DNA from: JAMCUI01 sp964520615
GTDB lineage: Bacteria; Patescibacteriota; Microgenomatia; 2-02-FULL-39-11
DNA: 7,292 nucleotides
Direction: 5' to 3'
Assembly (NCBI GenBank): GCA_964520615.1
Contig: CAZFNL010000096.1
Coordinates: forward strand, 1-7,292
The stretch's first letter is position 1, and each line of letters begins with the position of its first letter. Position numbers and translations under genes: made by a program. Below the pieces are notes generated by a model, which worked only from the letters and a program-made list of their open reading frames with translations, was not told the DNA's origin and ran no database searches. This document shows positions 1 to 6,413 of the stretch, one piece after another.

Positions 1-65
1 GTTACAGCCACATTATAGATTTTATATGTAAAATTGAGATATTAAAGAGGAACTGAGGAAAGCGA

Positions 66-71
66 TTTAAA
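66..71 (+). promoter_or_regulatory. Putative TATA box (TTTAAA) of the restriction-modification gene
   Basis: A TTTAAA hexamer preceded by GA lies 35-40 bases upstream of the GTG start at 106. The same GATTTAAA octamer occurs at 3286-3293 before the ATPase gene, which supports it as the local TATA form. With an archaeal TATA-to-start distance of about 25 bases, transcription would begin near 95, leaving a leader of roughly ten bases. A second TATA-like stretch (TTTATATG near 20-28) is a less well placed alternative. Confidence 0.4.
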
Positions 72-105
72 CTTGAACGAAGATAGATAATCATAGGTAG
101 TTGGA

Positions 106-3100
106 GTGGTTTCTAAATCAGATATAAGTTTTACAGACAAAGTCCTACTCGCTTTTAAGAAAATAAATAGCGAGATAACTATAGACTCTCTCGAACATGA
201 CTTTAGCCCACGACTAGCCAAATACTTAATAGAGGGAGTTTTAGGATACGAAGGCTCTGACTACACCTTTGAGCGCAGCAGGACGGACATAACTCTTTTT
301 GACGAAAACAAAAATCGTGTTGTTGTAATAGAGACAAAAAGACCAAGAGAGAATTTAGATGCTGAATCTTGGCAAAATCAAGCGGGAAAGTATGCTGATT
401 CTTCCACACACTTTATAGGCCTTACCAATGGTTATAGATTTATATTATGGGAGATTACGGCCAACGGAAAAATTCTGAAATCGGATATAGACTTTAAAAG
501 TTTAATCAATTCACGAAGAACTGCTGAAACTAAGCTTTCCACAAAAGAAGTAGAACAAATCCTTTTCTTTAACAACGTAACAAAAGTACAGATATGGAGT
601 GAAGCGAAATATGCGATTTTTGACCCATATTATGCTAAAATTGATGTGGCCGAAGATTACGGCTTCGATAAACTTATAGACCAACTTAACTATATTTCAA
701 ATGATATACTACGTCAATACACTTATTCTGCGTTTGATGAGTATTATGCTAATTATGCAGAGTACAAACAAGCCAAGAATGAGATAGATGTGATTAAAAA
801 AAGTAATGAGGGTGATAGAAAAGAAGCATCTAGGATCGCTGCATACGAAATGAAAATAGAGGGTAAGTATAAAAAATACTCTACGTTTCTTGGCTATTAC
901 ATATGGAAGGCACTTTCCAATAGACCAGATGATAAAGAGGAAGAAAATAAACAGGTATTTTGTAAAGAATCAATCTACGTACTTATTAACAGACTTCTTT
1001 TCATAAGGATATGCGAGGATAAAGGACTTATAGGCAAAAAAATAATATCAAACGGTGGGATAGAAAAATTACGAGATTTACTACATGATGAAGCATTTCC
1101 TGATCCTGATTTGGGAGTATTCAAACAAATAGTTTTCAACTTTTCATATGATAGGGGAAACCATCTATACAACCATTTCTATGAAAAAAATAATCCTTTA
1201 GACTGGTACGAAAGTGGAGATGGCGAACTTGATAGAGTTCTATCTCAAGTGCTGTGGATTCTCAATCAATTTAACTTTTCTAAAGTTGATAGGGATATAT
1301 TAGGTAAAATATACGAAAAATATTTGCCTAAAGAGGAAAGAAAGAGGCTGGGAGAATTTTATACACCTGATGAAGTTATTGACTATATATTGGATGCCGT
1401 TGAATATCTGCCTAACAAAGCAATCGAAAATAAAGATTTGATAGACCCTGCTTGTGGGTCTGGAGGATTCCTTGTACGTGCATCAAGGAGACTCATAGCG
1501 AGATATGCTGTAAAATTTGACAGGGCTACGCCAAAAGAAGCACTTGATAATAAAAAATGGAAAGATGTTCTCGAAAGACTTACGCCAAAAGAATGCGAAG
1601 AGATAGTAAATGCTGTTGCACTTCATATACATGGATTTGACATTAATCCATTCGCTGTTAATATCACTGAAATGAATATGCTTTTTCAGGTAGTCGATCT
1701 TTATTTTAAAGCAAATAAAGCAAATAGAACTTTTGTGGTACCCAGATTCCAGATATACGGTACAGATTCGCTTGAAGCTCCAATGGAACAAGCTAGAATA
1801 ACACAATTTTATGATGGTTCTGGGAAAAATATGGCAAAAGATTTGGTTACTATAGGAGAATTAAAAAAAAAGAGATATGATTTTGTTGTGGGAAATCCGC
1901 CATATGTCAAAGTCCAAAATTTAGTATCGATACAAAAAGAATTGCTAGAAAAATCGTTCAAAACTGCAAGGGGCTTATACGATTTATATACATTATTTGT
2001 TGAGTTAGGCATAAACATGCTTAGTGATACAGGAAAATTTGGATATATAATATCCGATAAGTTTATACAACGCGGATATGGGGAACCGCTCAAGGATATT
2101 ATAGCAAAAGAAACTTCAATAAAAGAAATTATTGATTTTGGGGATACTCCTGTTTTCGAAGATGTTACAAATTATCCTTTAATATTGGTGCTAACCAAGC
2201 CTAATGATGCTGAAACAGAATCAAAAATAATCAAAATTAAGCAAACCAAACCTGATATTCTTAAAGAAATATCCAATATGGACAGAGTAACTGAAAATCA
2301 GTACATAATGGCGAAGTTTATCAAACATGAAGAATTTGTAAAAGATTGGTCATTCTCCAATGAAAGATTACGGAAAATGCTGAATGGGTTGGCCGGGTTG
2401 ATGAAGCTTAGTGAACTGTGTGAATCTATTCAAGTAGGACTTCAAACAGGAAATGACGATTTATTGGTATTTAATCAAGAGTTTGTTAGAAACGAAATGG
2501 ATTCTAAATTCTTAAAGCCCTACGTGAAAGGCAGAGATGTGAAAAGATATTCAAACCCGGAACCTAAATATTTTGTTTTATATCCATATATTTTGGATGG
2601 CGAAAAACAGAGACTTGTTACTGAAGCCGAATTAAAATTAAATCCAAAAATATACAACTATCTCACGTCTCATAAAACAGAACTACTAAGTAGGTGGGGC
2701 GTGAAAACATACTATGATCTACCTACTACTAGATCTATTGAATGGTTTGAAAGGAGAAAGATATTGACGCCAGACGTATCGGATCAACCCAACTTTACAA
2801 TAATAGATGGTGAAAAGTATTTCTCAAAGGGGAGTTGCTATGGTATAGTTCTAAAACAAAATAAGTTTTATGAGCTAGTTTTAGGGATACTTAATTCAAA
2901 GCTTACCTTTGCCATAATCAAAGAGACGAGCGCACTTTTTTCTGGTGGTTATTACCGTTTTACAACTGATTTTATGAAACCACTACCAATTAAATTGCCG
3001 ACTAATAAAAAAGAAGAAGCTGTAGCAGAAAAAATAGCAACATTGGTCAAAGAAATTCTAAAAATAAAGAAAAAAGACGTGAATTCCGATACTAAAGAGC

Positions 3101-3189
3101 TTGAAGCCCAGATAGATGATTTGGTATTTGACTTGTATGGCTTGAGTTCCGAAGGCCGAAAGCTCATAGATCAAGCTATAGCTACCTAA
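106..3189 (+). CDS. Single-chain restriction-modification enzyme (type IIG-like, Eco57I family N6-adenine methyltransferase with N-terminal nuclease)
   Basis: Predicted to methylate adenine in a specific DNA site and to cut unmethylated DNA, all in one 1027-residue chain, a normal size for type IIG enzymes. Seen in the sequence: a PD-(D/E)XK-type nuclease core near the N-terminus (D61, then E76-T-K78 on a hydrophobic strand, as in HsdR N-terminal domains); a helical linker around 190-410; methyltransferase motif X (GEFYTP, 416-421), motif I (DPACGSGGF, 447-455), the motif II acidic residue D512 in GFDINP, and catalytic motif IV NPPY at 597-600. The C-terminal third (about 766-1000) resembles TaqI-like target-recognition domains, with KGRDVKRY near 808-815 and GGYYRF near 947-952. 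The GTG at 106 is the only reasonable start: an in-frame TAG lies at 94-96 and the first internal Met is about 250 residues in. No separate specificity or nuclease gene is adjacent, as expected for a self-contained enzyme. All key motifs look intact. The gene is clearly more AT-rich than the genes to its right, suggesting acquisition by transfer. The recognition site cannot be read from sequence. Confidence 0.93.
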   Translation: MVSKSDISFTDKVLLAFKKINSEITIDSLEHDFSPRLAKYLIEGVLGYEGSDYTFERSRTDITLFDENKNRVVVIETKRPRENLDAESWQNQAGKYADSSTHFIGLTNGYRFILWEITANGKILKSDIDFKSLINSRRTAETKLSTKEVEQILFFNNVTKVQIWSEAKYAIFDPYYAKIDVAEDYGFDKLIDQLNYISNDILRQYTYSAFDEYYANYAEYKQAKNEIDVIKKSNEGDRKEASRIAAYEMKIEGKYKKYSTFLGYYIWKALSNRPDDKEEENKQVFCKESIYVLINRLLFIRICEDKGLIGKKIISNGGIEKLRDLLHDEAFPDPDLGVFKQIVFNFSYDRGNHLYNHFYEKNNPLDWYESGDGELDRVLSQVLWILNQFNFSKVDRDILGKIYEKYLPKEERKRLGEFYTPDEVIDYILDAVEYLPNKAIENKDLIDPACGSGGFLVRASRRLIARYAVKFDRATPKEALDNKKWKDVLERLTPKECEEIVNAVALHIHGFDINPFAVNITEMNMLFQVVDLYFKANKANRTFVVPRFQIYGTDSLEAPMEQARITQFYDGSGKNMAKDLVTIGELKKKRYDFVVGNPPYVKVQNLVSIQKELLEKSFKTARGLYDLYTLFVELGINMLSDTGKFGYIISDKFIQRGYGEPLKDIIAKETSIKEIIDFGDTPVFEDVTNYPLILVLTKPNDAETESKIIKIKQTKPDILKEISNMDRVTENQYIMAKFIKHEEFVKDWSFSNERLRKMLNGLAGLMKLSELCESIQVGLQTGNDDLLVFNQEFVRNEMDSKFLKPYVKGRDVKRYSNPEPKYFVLYPYILDGEKQRLVTEAELKLNPKIYNYLTSHKTELLSRWGVKTYYDLPTTRSIEWFERRKILTPDVSDQPNFTIIDGEKYFSKGSCYGIVLKQNKFYELVLGILNSKLTFAIIKETSALFSGGYYRFTTDFMKPLPIKLPTNKKEEAVAEKIATLVKEILKIKKKDVNSDTKELEAQIDDLVFDLYGLSSEGRKLIDQAIAT

Positions 3190-3287
3190 TTTCGGGTTCA
3201 GATTTCTGGCGAAACCGAACCGTGCTTGCTTATAAAGCTTATTTGAGAGGGGAGGGTTTCAAAAGATATATAGTGTAATAGCAAAGA

Positions 3288-3314
3288 TTTAAATAATGTT
3301 ATATAGTATACTAT
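3288..3314 (+). promoter_or_regulatory. Promoter of the AAA/DUF4143 gene: TATA box plus a 12-bp palindrome at the expected start of transcription
   Basis: TTTAAATA occupies 3288-3295, and its centre is about 26 bases before the ATG at 3318, so the transcript probably starts at or within a few bases of the start codon (leaderless). No Shine-Dalgarno sequence precedes the ATG, which agrees. Between the TATA box and the ATG lies a perfect 12-bp palindrome, ATAGTATACTAT (3303-3314), placed where a bound repressor would block RNA polymerase. The region is AT-rich, so the palindrome could be chance. A second TATA-like stretch is at 3265-3271. Confidence 0.55.
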
Positions 3315-3317
3315 GCT

Positions 3318-4601
3318 ATGGATAAGGAAAATCTTGGGGTTGTCATAGTTGACCAGAGAAGGAGCATAGAGGAATGTTTCAAAAGCAAGAGCATGATAAC
3401 CAGAGATTCTGCAGGTTCAGTTGTATTGAAAAATCCCACTGCGTTCGTAATCCTTGGGGTGAGGCGTTCGGGTAAATCTACGCTTTCTGAGCAGTTGTTT
3501 TCAGAGAGTAGGTTTGGGTACGTAAATTTCGACGATGAAAGGCTTCTGGGTGCGGTCAAAGAAGATCTCAACGTCATACTCCAGATATTTTACGAGTTAT
3601 ACGGTTCTGACCTCGTAAACATAATACTTGATGAGGTGCAGTTAGTACCGGGGTGGGAACCATTTGTGAGCAGGCTGAGGGACACGAAAAAAGTTATCGT
3701 GACTGGTTCAAGCTCTAAATTATTGAGTGGTGAGCTTGCAACTCGTCTTACCGGCAGGCATGTGGATCTGCTGCTTTTTCCTTTCAGTTTTCACGAATTC
3801 CTCGTCTACAAGCAGTGGAATGTGCCTAGAACGTTTTCGACCGAGGGTAGGGCGGAAGTTATCGGGCTTCTGAACGAATACATTCTATCTGGCGGATTCC
3901 CGGAGCGGTTCACGCAGGGAAGGCAGATAATAAGGAACATCTATAATGACATAATAACGAAGGACATAGTCATAAGACACAAGATAAAGCATATTGATGA
4001 CTTGAGGCAGGTTGCACGGTTTTTAGTATCGAATAGCGCGAAGGAGTTTACATACTCATCGCTTAGGGGAATAACAAAGGTAAAGAATCTAATAACCTTA
4101 TCAAACTGGGTGAGATACCTCGAAGAAGCGTATCTCTTATTCAGAGTGGAACGATTTTCGTATAAGTTAAAACAGACTGTTCTCGCCCCCAAGAAAATCT
4201 ACTGCGTTGATAGCGGCATAATAAGCGAAGTTAGCCCGGAACCGATGGAGAACAAGGGCAGGTTAATGGAAAATGTCGCGGCTATAGAACTCATAAAAAA
4301 GAGCAAGAACGAAGATGGTTTTGAAGTGTTCTATTGGAAAGACCAGAGAGAGAACGAAGTGGATTTTGTTGTCAAAAAGGGTAGAATTGTTAACCAGTTG
4401 GTGCAGGTCACATACGCTTCAAGCCGCGAAGCCGTTAATGGCAGAGAATTAGGTTCGTTGCTTATAGCTTCCAAAGAGTTGAAATGCGATAGTCTTCTCA
4501 TACTCACGTGGGATTATGAAGGTAGCGTTATTCTGGAAGGTAAAAAAGTGGCGTTCCTACCGTTGTGGAAGTGGCTTCTTAATATGCATGGCACGGTATA
4601 G
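3318..4601 (+). CDS. AAA_14/DUF4143 family ATPase
   Basis: A 427-residue P-loop ATPase of the two-domain type common in archaea and bacteria, usually 380-450 residues. Seen in the sequence: Walker A GVRRSGKST (47-55), Walker B IILDEVQ (102-108), and the sensor-like VTGSSSKLL (128-136), all typical of AAA_14. A winged-helix-like middle follows. The C-terminal DUF4143 domain carries the family signature YWKDQRENEVDFVV (339-352). That domain has a PD-(D/E)XK-like fold in which E347/D349 and a following strand form the core; here the strand reads QVT (363-365) instead of E-x-K, a change I recall in other family members, so nuclease activity is doubtful. The biological role of this family is not established; links to mobile elements and DNA transactions are proposed. 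The ATG at 3318 is chosen because it follows a well-placed TATA box; the ATG at 3313 is in another frame. The 129-bp gap and separate promoter argue against an operon with the gene to the left. The frame looks intact. Confidence 0.92.
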   Translation: MDKENLGVVIVDQRRSIEECFKSKSMITRDSAGSVVLKNPTAFVILGVRRSGKSTLSEQLFSESRFGYVNFDDERLLGAVKEDLNVILQIFYELYGSDLVNIILDEVQLVPGWEPFVSRLRDTKKVIVTGSSSKLLSGELATRLTGRHVDLLLFPFSFHEFLVYKQWNVPRTFSTEGRAEVIGLLNEYILSGGFPERFTQGRQIIRNIYNDIITKDIVIRHKIKHIDDLRQVARFLVSNSAKEFTYSSLRGITKVKNLITLSNWVRYLEEAYLLFRVERFSYKLKQTVLAPKKIYCVDSGIISEVSPEPMENKGRLMENVAAIELIKKSKNEDGFEVFYWKDQRENEVDFVVKKGRIVNQLVQVTYASSREAVNGRELGSLLIASKELKCDSLLILTWDYEGSVILEGKKVAFLPLWKWLLNMHGTV

Positions 4602-4625
4602 CACTTGCAGTCGATCGTATGATAA

Positions 4626-4996
4626 TACTTTATCGGAAGGGACTGCGCAAAAACATGCGGGGACGCCGGGTTCAAGATTTTCAAGCGCTTTTACTGCGGG
4701 GCGGAAACGGGTCTCGGGCGCGCAACCTTTTTGGAAAGGGAGCCCAAGCACTGGGCGTGGTTATCGGTTGAAGAGCAAGCTAGAAAAAGTTTTGCGTGCG
4801 ACCACCGAGAGAAGGGGCGGTTTTTGCTCAAATCGTTCGCCCTGTCTTTGCAGATATAAGCGGAAAACAGTTATCGGAAATATGCTCATATATATCATAT
4901 GACTCAGTTTTTGAATTGGCAAAAGAGAAGAAACTGAAAGACATGAAGGACTCCATTATTGATGGCTACGTCCAGTACGCTGAGGACAGTATTTAA
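4626..4996 (+). pseudogene. Remnant of an unrecognised protein gene, split over two frames and lacking a start
   Basis: Two overlapping open frames look like one interrupted protein. The first runs from 4626 (just after in-frame TGA TAA) to the TAA at 4857-4859, contains no ATG or GTG, and reads as a coding-like, aromatic-rich sequence with two Cys pairs in its first third (for example DCAKTC, FYCGAE). The second runs in another frame from GTG 4796 to the TAA at 4994-4996 and ends in a charged, helical tail (ELAKEKKLKDMKDSIIDGY). A -1 shift at the TTTTT run at 4821-4825 would join them into one chain of about 120 residues. The left half is GC-rich (36 of 60 bases at 4681-4740), unlike its neighbours. 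I do not recognise the family. Alternatives are a real short gene starting at GTG 4796, a programmed frameshift, or a structured RNA in the GC-rich part (small hairpins such as GCCCA-loop-TGGGC near 4742-4756). Confidence 0.4.
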
Positions 4997-5000
4997 CTAT

Positions 5001-5017
5001 TCAAATCATTTTTTTGA
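5001..5017. terminator. Putative terminator between convergent genes
   Basis: TCAAA (5001-5005) can pair with TTTGA (5013-5017) around a T-rich loop, and a run of seven T on the + strand (5009-5015) is the kind of oligo-T signal that ends archaeal transcription. It sits directly after the stop at 4994-4996 and just past the end of the minus-strand operon. It suits + strand transcripts best; on the minus strand the run is A. Confidence 0.45.
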
Positions 5018-5024
5018 GCTTCTT

Positions 5025-5393
5025 TCATGCGCCGCCACGCGGTGTTTTTATCGTTTTCTTTGTTTTGTGTTTGGTCGTATCCCATCCTTTTACCAGTGCG
5101 AGAAAGAAGAGCACCAGTATTAGAAGGTTCATAAAGCCGTTTAGCAATGCAAATGAATTTGTCATGTTTAGGTTTGGGAATACTAGATCCAGGTGTTCCA
5201 GCAACACGTTAACCCCGAAAAGAGAGAATGCTATTGATATGAGCATCAGGCGTGGCATTCTGGTTTTTTTGTAAGCTACTATGGAAATCGCGGATAAAAT
5301 CAAAGCGAAGGCCACTATGGCTAGACTGACAATATCGTTTAGCCCGAGGTTTTGAGCGCCAATGCCTGTTTCCAATAATGCAATTTCTAACAT
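5025..5393 (-). CDS. Small three-helix membrane protein, second gene of the regulator operon
   Basis: A 122-residue protein with three strongly hydrophobic segments at about 20-41, 49-72 and 80-102, the first two joined by a basic loop (YKKTRMPRL) and followed by a Lys/Arg/Thr-rich tail of about 18 residues. By the positive-inside rule the N-terminus would face out and the basic loop inward, with the third segment returning; this is inference. The start ATG at 5393 is chosen because GGTGAT (5402-5397) precedes it at a good distance, whereas a longer frame from 5435 would overlap the upstream gene. Only 4 nt separate it from the regulator's stop, so the two are cotranscribed and probably translationally coupled. 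The layout (winged-helix regulator followed by a three-helix protein with a YRRT-like basic loop) recalls DUF7521-type pairs of haloarchaea, though I cannot confirm homology. It may sense or transmit a membrane signal to the regulator. No catalytic motif is visible. Confidence 0.8.
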   Translation of the reverse strand: MLEIALLETGIGAQNLGLNDIVSLAIVAFALILSAISIVAYKKTRMPRLMLISIAFSLFGVNVLLEHLDLVFPNLNMTNSFALLNGFMNLLILVLFFLALVKGWDTTKHKTKKTIKTPRGGA

Positions 5394-5396
5394 GCC

Positions 5397-5402
5397 ATCA
5401 CC
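5397..5402 (-). promoter_or_regulatory. Ribosome binding site GGTGAT overlapping the regulator stop codon
   Basis: On the minus strand GGTGAT, complementary to the 3' end of 16S rRNA, contains the TGA stop of the winged-helix gene (5400-5398) and lies three bases before the ATG at 5393. The overlap decides the start of the membrane protein and suggests that ribosomes finishing the regulator begin the next gene. Confidence 0.65.
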
Positions 5403-5982
5403 TTTCGTTTTCAAATGAAAGCACGATGTCCGCAAGCCTGCTTGCCCATCTGCCGAATATACTTGGGTAGTAAGCCTTAATAAGTTTCACTATCTCGCTC
5501 CTCTCGCATGTCGCGCGGTAGGTAACGGTTTTTCCGTTTCTCCTGCTTTCGACCAAGTCCTGGCTTATTAGGCGTTTCATGTGCCATGAAGTTGTGGGTC
5601 TGGTGCAGTGGATGAATTTCGCCACGTCGCTTTGGCTGACGTCCGGCTTCTGAGCGAGAAGCAGGAGTATGTCTCTCGCGGGCTGTCGCGCCAGATTGTT
5701 CAAAATCTTTATCTCCTTGTCCGTGAATATCCCTGATTCGTAAATAAACGTGCAAAATCCCTGTCTCTCGAATCTTATCAGTTCTTCCTTTTCCAGTACG
5801 CGCAGGTGATACTGGAGAACCCCCATAGCCAGATTTAATTCCCTGCCAATCTCACGCACGTGAGTTCCAGGGTGCATTCTGATGTAATAAAAGATTCTTT
5901 GGCTAGTCACGCCCAGTCTTATCAGTGTTGGTTTTGAACCGTTATTCATGGCGTCGTGCCCGCGATAATTCATTATGATCAT
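5398..5982 (-). CDS. Transcriptional regulator with two winged-helix domains (COG3398-like)
   Basis: A DNA-binding protein of about 194 residues built of two winged helix-turn-helix domains. The first (about 26-84) contains HVREIGRELNLAMGVLQYHL (41-60), the helix-turn-helix pattern of archaeal ArsR/MarR-like proteins. The second (about 93-157) contains VSQSDVAKFI and TTSWHMKRLISQDLV, followed by a wing, RRNGKTVTY (147-155). Tandem domains of this kind are known from archaeal regulators of COG3398. No ligand or metal-binding domain is visible; single Cys residues lie in the first wing and near the second recognition helix. The start is uncertain: ATG 5982, 5973 and 5949 are in frame without a strong Shine-Dalgarno sequence, while an upstream TTG at 6033 lies within a few bases of the TATA box and is unlikely. 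I take 5982 as the first ATG after the promoter. It heads an operon with the three-helix protein and is divergent from the repeat protein gene at 6123, so it probably controls itself and that gene. Confidence 0.88.
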   Translation of the reverse strand: MIIMNYRGHDAMNNGSKPTLIRLGVTSQRIFYYIRMHPGTHVREIGRELNLAMGVLQYHLRVLEKEELIRFERQGFCTFIYESGIFTDKEIKILNNLARQPARDILLLLAQKPDVSQSDVAKFIHCTRPTTSWHMKRLISQDLVESRRNGKTVTYRATCERSEIVKLIKAYYPSIFGRWASRLADIVLSFENER

Positions 5983-6010
5983 TTGCGCCGGAATTTTTAC
6001 AATTGCGAAT

Positions 6011-6063
6011 ACAGTTAGATGTCCGTACCACAATCAATATATAGGCGATTCTGACAGTTAGAT
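6011..6063. promoter_or_regulatory. Divergent promoter region: shared TATA box flanked by direct repeats ACAGTTAGAT
   Basis: CAATATATAGG (6035-6045) holds a TATATA core at 6038-6043 that reads as a TATA box on both strands. On the minus strand it would start transcription near 6014, ahead of the regulator ATG; on the + strand near 6066, ahead of the gene at 6123. Exact 10-mers ACAGTTAGAT lie at 6011-6020 and 6054-6063, 43 bp (about four helical turns) apart, each at about one of the two expected start points. They are candidate operators for the winged-helix protein encoded alongside. The TATA assignment for the minus strand is fairly sure; use in both directions and operator function are inference. 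Confidence 0.55.
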
Positions 6064-6076
6064 ACTTGAACTATGT

Positions 6077-6087
6077 AATATTAAAAG
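6077..6087 (+). promoter_or_regulatory. Alternative TATA-like box for the repeat protein gene
   Basis: AATATTAAAAG is centred near 6082. A start of transcription about 26 bases downstream (near 6108) would give a 15-base leader that just includes the Shine-Dalgarno sequence at 6111-6116. This competes with use of the central TATATA at 6038-6043 for the same gene. Confidence 0.35.
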
Positions 6088-6110
6088 CCTTTCTTGCGAA
6101 GCATATTATC

Positions 6111-6116
6111 GGTGAT
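6111..6116 (+). promoter_or_regulatory. Ribosome binding site GGTGAT that fixes the start at 6123
   Basis: GGTGAT is followed by six A and the ATG at 6123. It is the same hexamer used for the membrane protein gene, and it decides in favour of this ATG over the in-frame TTG at 6066. Confidence 0.7.
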
Positions 6117-6122
6117 AAAAAA

Positions 6123-6401
6123 ATGAACAGGAAAGGAATTGCAGCTTTGGGCGGAAGCCTGATGTTGCTGGCGACACTCGCCGCGGTTGTAGGAGCGCAC
6201 ACGACAACTCTCTCCTCAACCATCCCACAGCAAACAACTGCCTTGGGATCAAATGTACAGTCCGGGGCGAACATTCAGTCTGGTCTGAATGTACAGAGCG
6301 GGCTTGACGTGCAGAGCGGGCCGAACGTTCAGGTCAACGATGGAGGGCCGGACGCTGTGGAAGGACATGTGATGGCAGAGAGCGCAGAATCAGATAACTG
6401 A
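6123..6401 (+). CDS. Small exported protein with pilin-like or secretory N-terminus and five hexapeptide repeats
   Basis: A 92-residue protein that I do not recognise as a named family. The N-terminus is MNRKGIAALGG followed by a continuous hydrophobic stretch to about residue 25. It fits either a Sec signal peptide cleaved after VVGA (25) or a class III prepilin-type signal cleaved after the KG at 4-5, as in archaeal pilins. A Thr/Ser/Gln-rich spacer (26-43) leads into five tandem hexapeptides, consensus N-V-Q-S-G-x (44-73), and an acidic tail of about 19 residues. No Cys is present. The product is thus expected outside the cell or on the membrane. The start at 6123 is chosen for its GGTGAT at the correct distance; the frame is open back to TTG 6066, but those codons lack such a site and would put a basic, unlike stretch before the signal. 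The gene is divergent from the regulator operon, so control by that regulator is likely but inferred. It could be a surface adhesin, a pilin-like subunit, or a signal peptide precursor. Confidence 0.7.
   Translation: MNRKGIAALGGSLMLLATLAAVVGAHTTTLSSTIPQQTTALGSNVQSGANIQSGLNVQSGLDVQSGPNVQVNDGGPDAVEGHVMAESAESDN
6252..6341 (+). repeat. Five tandem 18-bp units coding for hexapeptides N-V-Q-S-G-x
   Basis: Units begin at 6252, 6270, 6288, 6306 and 6324 and encode NVQSGA, NIQSGL, NVQSGL, DVQSGP and NVQVND. Codons differ between units (Ser as TCC, TCT, AGC, AGC; Val as GTA, GTG, GTT), so the peptide pattern is better kept than the DNA. The last unit has diverged. Confidence 0.85.
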
Positions 6402-6413
6402 ATAAAGCGCAAG

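Noticed and set aside
3191..3219. Inverted repeat TTCGGGTT / AACCGAA after the restriction-modification gene
   Set aside because: The stem is imperfect with a long loop and no T run follows, so it is too weak to call a terminator.
3256..3385. GTTTCAAAAG repeated exactly at 3256-3265 and 3376-3385
   Set aside because: One copy is inside coding sequence, and a 10-mer shared by two places in 7 kb is expected many times by chance.
4667..4677. GGGTTCAAG resembling a tRNA T-loop
   Set aside because: No flanking T-stem, anticodon arm or acceptor pairing can be built.
4557..4751. Minus-strand 64-codon open frame
   Set aside because: It runs antisense into the end of the ATPase gene, has no ribosome binding site, and overlaps the better + strand candidate.
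4516..4902. 128-codon open frame overlapping the end of the ATPase gene
   Set aside because: Its sequence is dominated by Arg, Ser, Gly and Thr, as in off-frame reading of GC-rich DNA; the alternative frame from 4626 looks far more coding-like, and the start lies inside the ATPase gene.
5477..5755. Minus-strand 92-codon frame inside the regulator gene
   Set aside because: It is out of frame with the intact two-domain regulator, with polar, low-complexity composition typical of a shadow frame.
5983..6033. Upstream extension of the regulator to TTG 6033
   Set aside because: The TTG is within a few bases of the TATA box, so it would not be on the mRNA.
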